Assembly: GCF_029815055.1 (NCBI RefSeq)
Contig: NZ_JAPPWA010000002.1
Location: 1,488,001 to 1,552,000 of the forward strand
Direction: 5' to 3'
Length of the DNA stretch: 64,000 bases
Origin: Ignatzschineria sp. RMDPL8A
GTDB lineage: Bacteria; Pseudomonadota; Gammaproteobacteria; Cardiobacteriales; Wohlfahrtiimonadaceae
The position numbers were made by a program, and so were the translations under genes. The notes beneath the pieces were generated by a model. The model was not told the DNA's origin. It ran no database searches and was given only the letters and a program-made list of their open reading frames with translations. Shown here piece after piece: positions 17,984 through 31,158 of this stretch; within the stretch, counting starts at the first letter, position 1, and every line of letters begins with the position of its first letter.

Positions 17984-18389
17984 CATAAAAAATAATCACT
18001 TTAGTTTTAAAATGCATTTTTTGAGAAAAATTTCCGTGCCAATTTTTGAATTACGTCACGGCATGATCATATTTAGATAGAAAAGAAAATAAATAATTCA
18101 TTAAAAATCAATACAAAACAAGCCATTAAACGTAGATTAACATTCCTTTTACACTTCTTAGTACGTTAAATTCGTTTGATCTACATCAACCAAGAAATGT
18201 TAAGCCTCTTAACAAGTAAGCTAAATAGATCAATATGTTAAAATAGATTAACTAATGTAGTGTTTTAATTTCAAGTGTAAACCCTTTCTTAAACCATCTC
18301 TCTTGGGCGGAGCGATGATTTATATGGAAAACACTGCTTTAAAATTCATTCTAATCTATTCAATTTTAACGTATTTATGAGGCAAATCG
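17984..18389. other. AT-rich interval between htpG and the PilY1 array
   Basis: About 400 bases without a supported gene lead into the divergent pilY1 array. An 8-bp inverted repeat (AGTGTTTT at 18259-18266, AAAACACT at 18328-18335) lies 54-131 bases before the first pilY1 start and may belong to its leader or operator. No confident promoter was identified. Confidence 0.45.
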
Positions 18390-21503
<3,114 letters not shown>

Positions 21504-21524
21504 ATATTTTTAAATCAACTTACG

Positions 21525-21548
21525 GGAGAGCTTCGGCTCTCCTTTTTT
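21525..21548 (+). terminator. Rho-independent terminator after pilY1 paralogue A
   Basis: A perfect 7-bp stem GGAGAGC/GCTCTCC with a TTCG tetraloop is followed by T6. Confidence 0.95.
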
Positions 21549-21708
21549 ATTGTCGTTTTTTGATTGACGATGATATCCCATCGAATTGATCCATGTTGAC
21601 GTTAAGTTTTGTAATGATGCTATATTATTTGTATATATTTGTAATTATTCGACATTAGCATGATCTTTCATGCGATATGTTTATTTAGTTCACTTTTACG
21701 GAGAAATA

Positions 21709-24700
21709 ATGAAAAAACAGCTTTCCCTTCTTGTGAGTGCCCTGCTCTTATCTAATGCAAGCTTTGCATTTACGCCCCACCAAGAGCCTTTAGTGAAACA
21801 AAATCCGCCAAAACCCAATATCTTAATGGTTCTCGATACCTCAGGATCGATGAATGCTGTCGATATGTCTGATGCAAAAGGTAATAAAATAACGCGGATT
21901 GCTGCTTTAAAATCTACAGTAGTGAATTTACTAGCACGTTATCGATACGATGCCAACATTGGCTTTACAACCCTTGGCCCAACGGGATATCAGGAAGCGA
22001 GCACAACAAATGCAATGTCTTCTGTAAGTTTTAATATTTTAAAGATGCCAATTCAGGATTTGAGCAACCCTAATAATTATGAATCAGCCGTTAATTTAAT
22101 CAAACATAAGTTTACCATCCCGCCTCGCACAGAATACCGCCAAACACCGATTGCATTTGGGATTTATGAGGCGGCCAAAGTGTTTCGCGGAGAGCCGTTA
22201 TTGCAGTCAATCAAGGCCGAGCGTCGTTATAGGGTTGGTCTTGGCATATTGAGTCCAAAATATAAAATTATTCCTGCAGAATACTCTTTTAATCGCGTGC
22301 AAGATTCACCGATCCAATATCGTTGCCAAGAGCAACATATGATTCTTATGACGGATGGTGACCCTATGAATGACGCGGTTGGCCCTATTTTATCTCGAGA
22401 TAAAGGCAAATTAAATCATAACGAGACCGATTACCGTAAGGTAACAAAATTACTTTGGAACATTGACCTCATTAAAGATGCTTCAAACTTAACGCTGAAA
22501 GATAGCGCGAATAAATTTTGGAATGCGAAAGGAGCGACTCGTTTACCAATTTATTTTAATGCCATTGGATTCAGCGGTGACGTAAGTGATGCGTCGAGTA
22601 ATAAACTTAAGCAAGCGGTAAGTTATAGTGATGGAACCTACGTTCATGCTTATGATACAAAACAACTCAATAAAGCCTTTCACGATATTTTTCAAAGCAT
22701 TATTCAGACCCGAAGTGGAACCGGTGCGATTCAAGACCAGCAGGCGCAATCGAAAAATTCCCTTCGTTATTCAAGTAGCTATGAGCCCCGCGTTTGGACC
22801 GGTGCTATAGTGGCGCGTTCTTATAATAGTGACACGGGTAAATTCGATACCATCAAATGGGATACTCGCGACAGGATTAAACCCAATCAAGGTCAGTTTT
22901 ATACCGCTAAAAAAGGGAATAAAAAGAGCACTGGACAGCTTGAAAAAGTGGCGCTTAAAAAGGCCAATATTAACGCACAATATGTTAGCTGGCTTCAAGG
23001 AAATGAGCGTCTCGATAAATTTCGCGACCGTCAAGGCAATACGCTCGGAGCCATTATCCACTCGGATCTTACCTATATGGCAAACGATATTCCCTATGTC
23101 AATCTCAGTTCATTGAGTCCTTCCGTGCAGGATGAATTTTTCAATTACGCCATGCTTCGCCGTGACAAAATGCATCATAATCTCTTAATTGCCGGCACAA
23201 ACGATGTGCCTTATTAATTTTATCTACGCCGATAAATCAAGTATTGGGAATCATCCCCGTGCGGGCGAGCGTTATGTGAGTTATTTCCCATCATTTTTTA
23301 AAGATGAGCTCGATGACATTACCGAATTTTACTACAATCACAGCTATAAAGTGGATGGAAAAACCCATATTTTTGATGCGCTCCACCAAGAGGTATTTCG
23401 TACAATCGGGATTACCTCAATGGGCGCCGGCGCGAAAGCATTAGTGGGCTATCAGCTCTTTGAAGCGCCAAGACATACCGAACGGACTTCTCGTTATGCA
23501 TCAGGCGTATCATCTGAGTTTCAGATCAATTTTGAGATTACCAATCAAACCAAAGGGTTTGAAAATTTAGGCTATACCTATTCTGAGATCGACTTTTTTA
23601 ACCCAAAAACCCCCGTCGAAAATCGAGCCGTGGCTGTGTTTGGGAATGGATTTGGCAATCAAGTATCGTCAATCCTTCTGATTGATGCGGTGACTGGCCA
23701 AAAAATCAATGAGATTATCTTATCTGATGAAGGTCTTGGCGCGGCTTCTCCGGCCCTTGTGGTTGATCGGGATCCGGATACCGGCTTTCAAATTTTAAGT
23801 AAGCTCTACGTCGGCGATTACAGTGGTGATCTTTATAAATTAAGTTTCAATCCTGCATCCACGAATTTTTCCGATGTAAAAAAGGTGAAACTGTTTAGTA
23901 CAGGATCGAGCGATCAGCCGATTACTGTTCGTCCCATCATCAATCGCGATAAAAGTGAAACCATGTGGCTCTATTTTGGTAGCGGTAGTGCCATGACGCT
24001 CGATGATATTGCTAAAGAGGCTCTTAATGTTACGCACTACTTCTACGGCATTAAAGATCTTAATGAGCAGATTAAAAAGGATGATCTACTCAAACAGGAG
24101 ATTACTAAAGTGGAGGGTGATGGTGAGCGTAAAGTGCTCTATACGTCGATGAATGGAGATAGTCCTGCGGAAAAAGGTTGGTCAATTTCCCTCTCACATC
24201 CGAGAAATGCTGCCGGCGAACGGGTGATCTTCCCTGCTGTCTTTATTGGGAATAAATACTTAAGTCTTGCGACTTGGTCCATTATCCCCGGCGCTAAAAA
24301 CGACCCCTGCCTTGCTGATAAAAGTACCGGATCAAAAATGTATCTTGATCTTTACAATGGCAACGCCGGTAAAATTATTGTTAAAACCGATAAGAATGGT
24401 AAAAAAGTAACCGACAATGATGGCAATCGTATATTAGAAGACAATAATGGTTCGCATTTAGAGGATGACGCCTATGGTCGCCCGACGGGAGATTACGTCA
24501 CGGCCTATAATATCTATGGTGGCTCGTATACGCATAATCCGGTCTACAATCGAGACCAACGCACTGGCCAATCACGGATCTCCAAACGTTTTGAATCAAC
24601 CGTGAAGATGGAGCATTTTAATACGCTTCTTTTAACCAAAGAGTACCACGAGCAAGAGATTCTCGGGGCACAAAGCGATACCGAGAAAGGGAATACCGAA

Positions 24701-24787
24701 ACCGACCTGCTCTCTCTTTTCGATATTTATAGTGGTGAGGAGTTACGTAACCATTCAGGTCGTCTTTACATTAAGTCAAGACTCTAA
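21709..24787 (+). pseudogene. PilY1-like paralogue B, interrupted by a 1-base frameshift
   Basis: Two overlapping frames (21709-23217 and a +1-shifted one to 24787) together encode one PilY1-like protein. The first has the signal peptide (MKKQLSLL...ASFAF), VWA domain (DTSGSM) and LMTDGDP, and stops right after AGTNDVPY. The second resumes with LINFIYADKS and carries LGYTYSEIDFF, FGNGFGNQ, YVGDYSGDLYK and the usual end GRLYIKSRL. In paralogues A and C the same place reads NDGLINFI without interruption. Removing the T at 23207 restores the frame and gives about 1025 residues, matching the others. Translation should start at 21709 (GGAGA site), not the upstream in-frame ATG at 21670. It could be a real pseudogene, a switched-off variant or a sequencing error. 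Confidence 0.85.
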
Positions 24788-24831
24788 CCTCATTTAAAAA
24801 ATAAGAAATCGCTCAAAAATAGCTAATATAG

Positions 24832-24863
24832 GCTCTATCAAGAGATTCGTGATAGAGCTTTTT
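24832..24863 (+). terminator. Rho-independent terminator after pilY1 paralogue B
   Basis: A 9-bp perfect stem GCTCTATCA/TGATAGAGC with a 9-base loop is followed by T5 and a further T-rich stretch. Confidence 0.9.
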
Positions 24864-25187
24864 GTTTTGTATCTCACTCATTTATAAAAAAGTGTTAACA
24901 AATATTAAATTGTATACTAAACTCCTGTAGTCAAAATCAACCGGAATGAGCACAAAAAAGGCTTATTCCAACAGAAAAACTTGCTAAAGTAGCGTCGAAT
25001 TTACATTTCTAAACTGATTAATTATTTTCATAATCAGCTGAAAGCATTGAGATAGGCGCTTTTTGGCCACAAAACTAACATTGAGTTTCCTGCATTAAAT
25101 CAATATATGAATCTGCGTTTGTGGCATATATAATGTCAATTTATGTTAAGATCTGTAACTAATTTATAGAGTTGTGAGTAGAATAGA
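24864..25187. other. Leader region of pilY1 paralogue C
   Basis: About 320 AT-rich bases without a supported gene. An 8-bp inverted repeat (GCCACAAA at 25066-25073, TTTGTGGC at 25118-25125) lies within the last 125 bases before the start codon, and TATAAT-like sequence follows it. Promoter assignment is not secure. Confidence 0.4.
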
Positions 25188-28100
25188 ATGAAAAAACGAT
25201 TATCTTTAGCTCTTGGGACCGCCCTATTAATGTCCCAATTTGGCTTTGCGCAAGAATCCACAGGATTTAAGCCACACCATGAGCCACTGATTAAACAAAA
25301 TCCGCCTAAGCCTAATATCTTAATGATTCTCGATACGTCAGGATCGATGCGAGAATACGATATGGGAGTTCCTTGTGAAAATGGTTATCCAGGCGAGATG
25401 TGTAGTGATAGCAGAATTAATGTTTTAAGAAGCACGGTTGATAGGTTATTAGCTCGGTATCGTAATGATGCGTATCTTGGCATTTCGACATTAGGAAAAT
25501 TTGGGTATCACATTGATCCAAGATTCGGTTATCGAAATGATTTAAATATTATTAAACATGATTTAAGTGACCTTAGTACATCCGATGATCCAAGAATAAA
25601 TACTGAAAATGCTGCGAAGCTTAGATCAATTCAGAATACGGTGAAAGGACTACAAGCAAACGGAGGAACGCCGTTGGCCTTTGCCCTATATGAAGCAGCA
25701 AAGTATTTCCGAGGTGACAAGTTATTAAAAGAAACAAATTATAAATATAGCTGGAATGATGGACGTTATGCGCACTTTGATAGTTTTATAGGTGTTAAAC
25801 CATCGCCTATAAAGTATCGTTGTCAGGCACAGCATATTGTCCTATTAACTGATGGTGACCCAGATGTTGACCAGGTAGGGCAAATATTGCCACGTGATAA
25901 GTCTGCATTACAGAGACTGTCTAATTTAAATTCGGTGAGAAATAGAGCCGCTGTACGTCGGGCTGAAATTGAAAGGATTGCTAGGAGTAATCCCAGAAAT
26001 CAAATCATACAAAGATACTATCAGACAGTACTAACACAAGATCGATACAATGGATCAGACTATTTGGGTAACTTTTCAACCTCGTTTATTGCACAGCATT
26101 TGTGGAATTTAGATCTTAGAACAGATACTCAAAATCTTGCCACTAAAGACAATGCTGGAAAAGGATGGCTGGATGAGGGATCGGTAAGAATGCCGATTTA
26201 TGTTAATGCGATCACATTTGGGGATGATACTAACTCTACGTCTAAAAAAGAGTTGGATTTAACGGTTGCTCCAAGTGGTGGTGTTCACGTTCATGCCAAA
26301 AACCCAAAACAGCTTGATGACGCATTTAATGATATTTTCCAAAGCATTATTCAAACACGAAGTGGTACGGGAGCGGTAGAAGACCAAAATGCTCAAACGC
26401 TCAATACCATTCGTTATACAACAAGTTATGAGCCCCGTGTTTGGACCGGCGCCATTGTTGCTAGACGATATGACAGTAAAACCGGTAAGTTTTCTATTCC
26501 TGTGTGGGACACCAAAGAGCGTATTAAACCTGGACAAGGCAAGCTTTATACCGCAGAAATTCAAAATAGAAATGTGATAACTAAAGAGTTAACGGAAGGT
26601 AAATGGATCGTAGAGAATGATCGCAGAGGCCGTCCAAAAAAGCCTTTTTGGGTTAATGGATATTACGGTGCATTGGGCGAGCAATATGTACGTTGGCTTA
26701 AAGGCTATGATGATCCTGAGTTAAGAGATCGTCAAGGCAATACGCTAGGTGCGATTATTAACTCGGATATCTACCATTTTTCGTCAGACATGCCAAATGT
26801 AAATATTAATGAAACGGTGGTAGGAAAAGCGCACCGCGATAACATCATTAAATATGTAAAAAAACGTCGCGATACAATGGGGATCAACTACCTTATCACT
26901 GGCTCTAATGATGGACTGATTAACTTTATCGTGGCTGAAAAAACTGACTCAAGTAAACGCTCAGAATTACCAGGAACACGTATTTTTAGCTATTTCCCAT
27001 CATTTTTTAAAGATGACTTAGCTGATATTACGAGCGTGCCTTATTCGCATCAATATAAAGTCGATGGAACAACGCATTTCTTTGATGCTTTAGTCGATGA
27101 TCATTATCGCACAATTGGTATTACATCGATGGGATCCGGTGCAAGAGCATTGGTGGGTTATCAAGTTTTTGAAAGCGATAGCGAATTCAAAAAGACCTCG
27201 GATGATTTTAAAATTAATTTTGAAATCACCAATAAAACGGCAGGATTTGAAAACTTAGGCTATACCTATTCAGAAGTTGATTACGTTAATCAAGCTAAAG
27301 ATGATAAGCATTCCCGCGCTGTTGCTGTGTTTGGAAATGGTTTTGGTGCGCCTTCTAAAGTATCGTCCATTTATATGATTGATGCAATAACCGGGCAAAA
27401 GATCGAAGAAATTGTTTTATCGAATAATGGCCTAGGTGCGGCATCACCATCGTTATTAGTCTCAAAAGATCCTGTTACAAAGATGCAACGCTTAGAGTCG
27501 ATCTATGTCGGCGATTATAGTGGCAATATGTACAAAATCGTATTTGACTATACCGCTTCTGACAAAGAAGGAAGCTATAACTTTAAACATTATTCCAAAC
27601 AAACAATCTTCCAAAGCGGCGGCTCAACAAGACCGATCACAACTCGTCCAGTTGTGATGAAGAACAAAAAAGATAATGATCAGGTTTGGGTCTATTTTGG
27701 TACAGGAAGCGCAAAAACAGCGAATGATATCTCCGAGAAAGCATTAAATGCTCAACACTATTTTTATGGTATCAAAGATATCAATGAGACCATTGAAGAT
27801 GGGCAGTTGATTGAGCAGAAAGTGGAAAAAACGTTTGGTACTGGAAAAGAGCGCCAACTTCTTACCTCAAAAGCAGTGGATGGTGCGACGACACCCTATG
27901 GTTGGAAATTAAAGCTCACGCATCGTTCAGATGAAAATAACGAGCGAGTGATCCGCCCTGCTGTATTGGTGGGTAACAAATATATTACCTTTGCAACCTG
28001 GTCGATTGTTCGTGGTGGCGCAAACGATCCTTGCTTAAGTGACAACTTAGTGGGCTCTGAATTTACTTTAGATCTCTATACCGGAAATGCAGGAACTATT

Positions 28101-28520
28101 TTCTGGGAGACCAATCCTGATGGAAGCCTTAAAGGTATCGATAAAGATGGTCAAGGAGAGCCCATTCGCGCCAAATATAATGGTGAACATCTTGATGATG
28201 ACGCGTTTGGTCGTCCTACCGGTGAGGGAATTATTCCTCATAACATCTATGGCGGTAACTACTATTATGGCTTCATCGAGGAACTCGCTTCATCTGATGG
28301 TTATTATGTAGATCTCTCCAAAGACTCTGGCAATCAGTCAGGTATGGCTATTGGTGGTGCTACAATCAGTGGCAAAAATGGTGGTAAATTCTCTTCAATG
28401 TCATCGACAACCGAAGGTGGTAAACAGAAGAATAAACTGATTCTTCAAGATGATATCTGGGAATCAGAAGATGAATTAATCAGCGGCAAACGTCTCTACA
28501 TTAAACAAAGAGCTATTTAA
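25188..28520 (+). CDS. PilY1-like type IV pilus tip protein, paralogue C
   Basis: The intact 1110-residue member has a signal peptide (about 1-21), a VWA domain (MIDAS DTSGSM near residue 49, LLTDGDP later) and the PilY1 propeller. Propeller motifs are LGYTYSEVDY, AVFGNGFG, IDAITGQKI and YVGDYSGNMYK. It ends RLYIKQRAI. Relative to A and B it has an extra charged, arginine-rich insertion in the VWA half (around residues 240-285, with RRAEIERIARSNP). Expected location is the pilus tip or outer surface, exported through the type IV pilus apparatus. It has its own leader and terminator, so it may be expressed independently of A and B. Confidence 0.87.
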   Translation: MKKRLSLALGTALLMSQFGFAQESTGFKPHHEPLIKQNPPKPNILMILDTSGSMREYDMGVPCENGYPGEMCSDSRINVLRSTVDRLLARYRNDAYLGISTLGKFGYHIDPRFGYRNDLNIIKHDLSDLSTSDDPRINTENAAKLRSIQNTVKGLQANGGTPLAFALYEAAKYFRGDKLLKETNYKYSWNDGRYAHFDSFIGVKPSPIKYRCQAQHIVLLTDGDPDVDQVGQILPRDKSALQRLSNLNSVRNRAAVRRAEIERIARSNPRNQIIQRYYQTVLTQDRYNGSDYLGNFSTSFIAQHLWNLDLRTDTQNLATKDNAGKGWLDEGSVRMPIYVNAITFGDDTNSTSKKELDLTVAPSGGVHVHAKNPKQLDDAFNDIFQSIIQTRSGTGAVEDQNAQTLNTIRYTTSYEPRVWTGAIVARRYDSKTGKFSIPVWDTKERIKPGQGKLYTAEIQNRNVITKELTEGKWIVENDRRGRPKKPFWVNGYYGALGEQYVRWLKGYDDPELRDRQGNTLGAIINSDIYHFSSDMPNVNINETVVGKAHRDNIIKYVKKRRDTMGINYLITGSNDGLINFIVAEKTDSSKRSELPGTRIFSYFPSFFKDDLADITSVPYSHQYKVDGTTHFFDALVDDHYRTIGITSMGSGARALVGYQVFESDSEFKKTSDDFKINFEITNKTAGFENLGYTYSEVDYVNQAKDDKHSRAVAVFGNGFGAPSKVSSIYMIDAITGQKIEEIVLSNNGLGAASPSLLVSKDPVTKMQRLESIYVGDYSGNMYKIVFDYTASDKEGSYNFKHYSKQTIFQSGGSTRPITTRPVVMKNKKDNDQVWVYFGTGSAKTANDISEKALNAQHYFYGIKDINETIEDGQLIEQKVEKTFGTGKERQLLTSKAVDGATTPYGWKLKLTHRSDENNERVIRPAVLVGNKYITFATWSIVRGGANDPCLSDNLVGSEFTLDLYTGNAGTIFWETNPDGSLKGIDKDGQGEPIRAKYNGEHLDDDAFGRPTGEGIIPHNIYGGNYYYGFIEELASSDGYYVDLSKDSGNQSGMAIGGATISGKNGGKFSSMSSTTEGGKQKNKLILQDDIWESEDELISGKRLYIKQRAI

Positions 28521-28552
28521 TTAAAGTATTATTAATTTATTATAAGTAAATC

Positions 28553-28597
28553 GCCCTGAAGATCCTCGCTTAATGCAAACGATCTCAGGGCTTTTTT
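28553..28597 (+). terminator. Rho-independent terminator after pilY1 paralogue C
   Basis: GCCCTGA-A-GATC pairs with GATCTCAGGGC (one bulged A) and is followed by T6. Confidence 0.85.
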
Positions 28598-28709
28598 ATG
28601 CCTCTTGTTTGCGTTATTGAACGTTAAAAAGCTTATTGATTCGTTAACCTTAAATTTTTCTCATGCTATGATAACGATATCGAACATAATCCACTTTGGA
28701 GGTTTATTT

Positions 28710-29012
28710 ATGAAACGTTCAACATTACTGATGACCGCTGGTTTAATCGGCGTTTTCACCCTGACAAGTTGCAGTAGCAATCCGTATAATACCGGGTCAA
28801 ATCCGTATGCCGGTGAAAAGGCGCAAGTAGGTATTGTAACTGGCGCTGCGGTAGGCGCAGGATTAGGCGCGCTGGTTTCTTCGAAAAAAGACCGCGGTAA
28901 AGGCGCTCTCATTGGTGCGGGAGCGGGAGCTGTATTAGGCGGAAATACCGGCTATATGATGGATAAAAGTGACCGTAACCAACAGCAATATAATCGTTAC
29001 GAGCGCTACTAA
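28710..29012 (+). CDS. Glycine-zipper lipoprotein (100 residues)
   Basis: The start is ATG 28710, 5 bases after a GGAGGTTT ribosome site; upstream in-frame codons belong to the leader. A lipoprotein signal peptide ends in the lipobox LTSC, with cysteine near residue 20. A glycine-zipper segment (VTGAAVGAGLGALVSSKK, then GALIGAGAGAVLGG) predicts insertion or packing in the outer membrane. The tail is polar (SDRNQQQYNRYERY). It resembles the N-terminal half of the next gene almost word for word, including at the DNA level around SSKKDRGKGALIGAG, so the two probably share a duplicated zipper. Confidence 0.85.
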   Translation: MKRSTLLMTAGLIGVFTLTSCSSNPYNTGSNPYAGEKAQVGIVTGAAVGAGLGALVSSKKDRGKGALIGAGAGAVLGGNTGYMMDKSDRNQQQYNRYERY

Positions 29013-29064
29013 AAAATAATGAATTTAAGCTAAATTTGAGACAACTAGAAAGGAATTGACTTAG

Positions 29065-29724
29065 ATGATGAAAAAATTAGCGTTCACAATAACAGCGCTC
29101 TTTATTCTTTCAGCGTGCACGACGGTGGACCCTTACACTCGTGAAGATAAGATGGCCAAAGGTTCGACAGGTGCGATGATTGGCGCGGCCGTTGGTGCAG
29201 GCGTTGGCGCCCTAACCTCTTCGAAAAAAGATCGCGGTAAAGGCGCACTGATTGGTGCCGGTGCCGGCGCAGCACTGGGGGGTGGCGTTGGGTATTACAT
29301 GGACGTGCAAGAAGCAAAACTCCGTGATGAACTGGCACAAACGGGCGTCAGTGTAACTCGTCAAGGCAATCAAATTATCCTCAATATGCCCAATAATGTG
29401 ACCTTCGACTCAAGCGAGAGTAACATTAAACCGCAAGGCGCGAACACCCTTCGCGGCGTTGCGATGGTGCTAAAAGAGTACAATCGTACCAGCATTAATG
29501 TGATTGGTCATACCGATAGCACTGGATCGGATGCGCTCAATAGCAAGCTTTCTCGCCAACGTGCGGAGAGTGTTGCTTCGCAACTGATTATGATGGGCGT
29601 CGATCAAAACCGCATCCAGATGTATGGCGCAGGTCCGCGTGAGCCGCTTGTGAGCAATGCAACCCCTGAAGGGCGCGCGCAAAACCGCCGTGTTGAGATT
29701 ACCCTCAATCCTCCGGCGCAATAA
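29065..29724 (+). CDS. OmpA-family outer-membrane lipoprotein (YiaD-like)
   Basis: The 219-residue lipoprotein has the lipobox LSAC (Cys about residue 18) and a glycine zipper (about 33-78). Its OmpA/MotB peptidoglycan-binding domain (about 100-216) includes VTFDSSESNIKPQG, NVIGHTDSTGSDALN, LSRQRAESVA and PEGRAQNRRVEI. Proteins of this form tether the outer membrane to peptidoglycan through the TD...LS..RA...R residues, all present here. It lies 52 bases after the smaller zipper lipoprotein, with which it may be co-transcribed, and is followed by a terminator. Confidence 0.9.
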   Translation: MMKKLAFTITALFILSACTTVDPYTREDKMAKGSTGAMIGAAVGAGVGALTSSKKDRGKGALIGAGAGAALGGGVGYYMDVQEAKLRDELAQTGVSVTRQGNQIILNMPNNVTFDSSESNIKPQGANTLRGVAMVLKEYNRTSINVIGHTDSTGSDALNSKLSRQRAESVASQLIMMGVDQNRIQMYGAGPREPLVSNATPEGRAQNRRVEITLNPPAQ

Positions 29725-29766
29725 TTACGGGCTTTACGATTATTGATGCATCGATTAATCAAACAG

Positions 29767-29812
29767 AAAGCGTTGGTAATGCCTAATTTTTAGGAGTATC
29801 CCAACGCTTTTT
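29767..29812 (+). terminator. Rho-independent terminator after the OmpA-family lipoprotein
   Basis: AAAGCGTTGG pairs perfectly with CCAACGCTTT and is followed by further T residues; the loop is about 24 bases. Confidence 0.75.
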
Positions 29813-29869
29813 ATGTTTATAGTATTTTTATCATAAAAGTAGTGTGAGAGTTTCATTTTAGGAGAGAAA

Positions 29870-30586
29870 ATGACAATTGCGATCATTGGCGCGATGGAGC
29901 AAGAGATTGCCCTCCTCGCCGAAAAAATCGAAAATAGAACGGAGCTGACCGTAGCGAATACCAAGCTATTTCAAGGCACGTTTGAAGGGCTTGATATTGT
30001 GCTGGTAAAATCGGGGATTGGTAAGGTGAATGCCGCAATGGCGACCACCATTTTGCATGAGCGCTTTCAGCCTGAACTGATCTTAAATATTGGTTCTGCG
30101 GGCGGTTTAATTACCGATTTGGCCATTGGGGATATTGTGATTTCCGATGAAACGATCCATCATGACATCGATTCCACGGCGATTAATGATTGTGTACTCG
30201 GAGAATTGCCGGGCATGCCGGCGCGCTATCCTTCCGATCCGCGTCTTGTAAAACTGATGAGTGAAATTGTGCCACAGATTGGGCTCAATTATCGGATCGG
30301 TCTTATCGGTACGGGCGATGCCTTTATTGCCGATAAAGCGCGGACGGAATTTATCAAAACCAGTTTCCCGGGAATTTTAGCGGTTGAGATGGAAGCCGCG
30401 GCCATTGCGCAAGTCTGCTATCAATACGATACGCCGTTTGTAGTGCTCCGGGCCCTTTCGGATATCCCCGAGCAAGAGATGCCGATGACCTTTGTGGAAT
30501 ATCTTGAATTTGCTGCGAAAAACTCCACAAAAATGGTGATCGCCGCACTTAAAGCGCTTAAAGAAACCCCGCTTAATACGTTATAA
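29870..30586 (+). CDS. mtnN: 5'-methylthioadenosine/S-adenosylhomocysteine nucleosidase
   Basis: MtnN (Pfs) cleaves adenine from MTA, SAH and 5'-deoxyadenosine, clearing by-products of methylation, polyamine synthesis and radical-SAM enzymes. Family motifs are IGAMEQEI at the N-terminus, VKSGIGKVNAA, NIGSAGGL, GTGDAFI, the VEMEAAA active-site glutamate region and RALSDIP with its catalytic aspartate. Length (238 residues) is typical. A TAGGAGAG ribosome site precedes the ATG. It appears monocistronic, with terminators on both sides. Confidence 0.96.
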   Translation: MTIAIIGAMEQEIALLAEKIENRTELTVANTKLFQGTFEGLDIVLVKSGIGKVNAAMATTILHERFQPELILNIGSAGGLITDLAIGDIVISDETIHHDIDSTAINDCVLGELPGMPARYPSDPRLVKLMSEIVPQIGLNYRIGLIGTGDAFIADKARTEFIKTSFPGILAVEMEAAAIAQVCYQYDTPFVVLRALSDIPEQEMPMTFVEYLEFAAKNSTKMVIAALKALKETPLNTL

Positions 30587-30620
30587 GCATTGATGGAATT
30601 GTTTAAAGGCGCATAAAAAA

Positions 30621-30653
30621 AGGGACTGATTGAGGATTCGATCAGTCCCTTTT
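30621..30653 (+). terminator. Strong bidirectional terminator
   Basis: Perfect 10-bp stem AGGGACTGAT/ATCAGTCCCT with a 10-base loop, A7 on one side and T-run on the other. It separates the convergent mtnN and metallochaperone genes. Confidence 0.9.
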
Positions 30654-30722
30654 AACACCTCTCTAGAGATCTTGATATGATTTTAGAGCGTGTTTGAATG
30701 TCTATCTTTTTGTAATTTGCCG

Positions 30723-30935
30723 TTAGGCTTCCATGGCATCAAACCCAATTGCATCGAACTCGTCGATTAAATCGTCAACGGTTAACTTTTCGCTGTCATA
30801 CGTGACTTCAACCATTTTGTCATCAACGCTTGCAGAAACCTTTGAAACGCCTTCAAGTTCCGCTAATGCCTTCTCGATACGTGATGTACAGTGTCCGCAG
30901 CTGATCTCTTCTACTTTAAAAAATGCTTGGCTCAT
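30723..30935 (-). CDS. Heavy-metal-associated (HMA) domain copper chaperone-like protein
   Basis: The 70-residue single HMA domain has the metal-binding pair CGHC near residues 13-16, followed by the usual helix (RIEKALAELEGV). The start is ATG at 30935 because an AAGGTGG site lies upstream and the domain begins at once; an upstream in-frame ATG (31043) would add an unrelated 36 residues. CopZ-type proteins deliver Cu(I) to P-type ATPases. No copper ATPase is adjacent, so the partner must be elsewhere. Mercury or another soft metal is the alternative ligand. Confidence 0.88.
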   Translation of the reverse strand: MSQAFFKVEEISCGHCTSRIEKALAELEGVSKVSASVDDKMVEVTYDSEKLTVDDLIDEFDAIGFDAMEA

Positions 30936-31158
30936 CCCATTCCACCTTTCCAATTTGATTGATCGGTTATACGCTTTTTGACTTTGGGCGATTTCCCCAA
31001 TTTGTTGGGTGAGTATTATAGCGCAAGCTGGAATCATTCGCATCTGAATTTATTCATTTACAGTGATGCCGGACTTTTTCCCATCGCGCCACGCCCTTTT
31101 GAGACAATATAGCGTATAATTGTGCGTTTACGATTTTTAGTTTTCCAAAAGGATTTTC

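Noticed and set aside
18240-18345. Possible cyclic-di-GMP riboswitch before the first pilY1 gene
   Set aside because: Type IV pilus genes make this attractive, but the GEMM core sequences and paired stems are not present.
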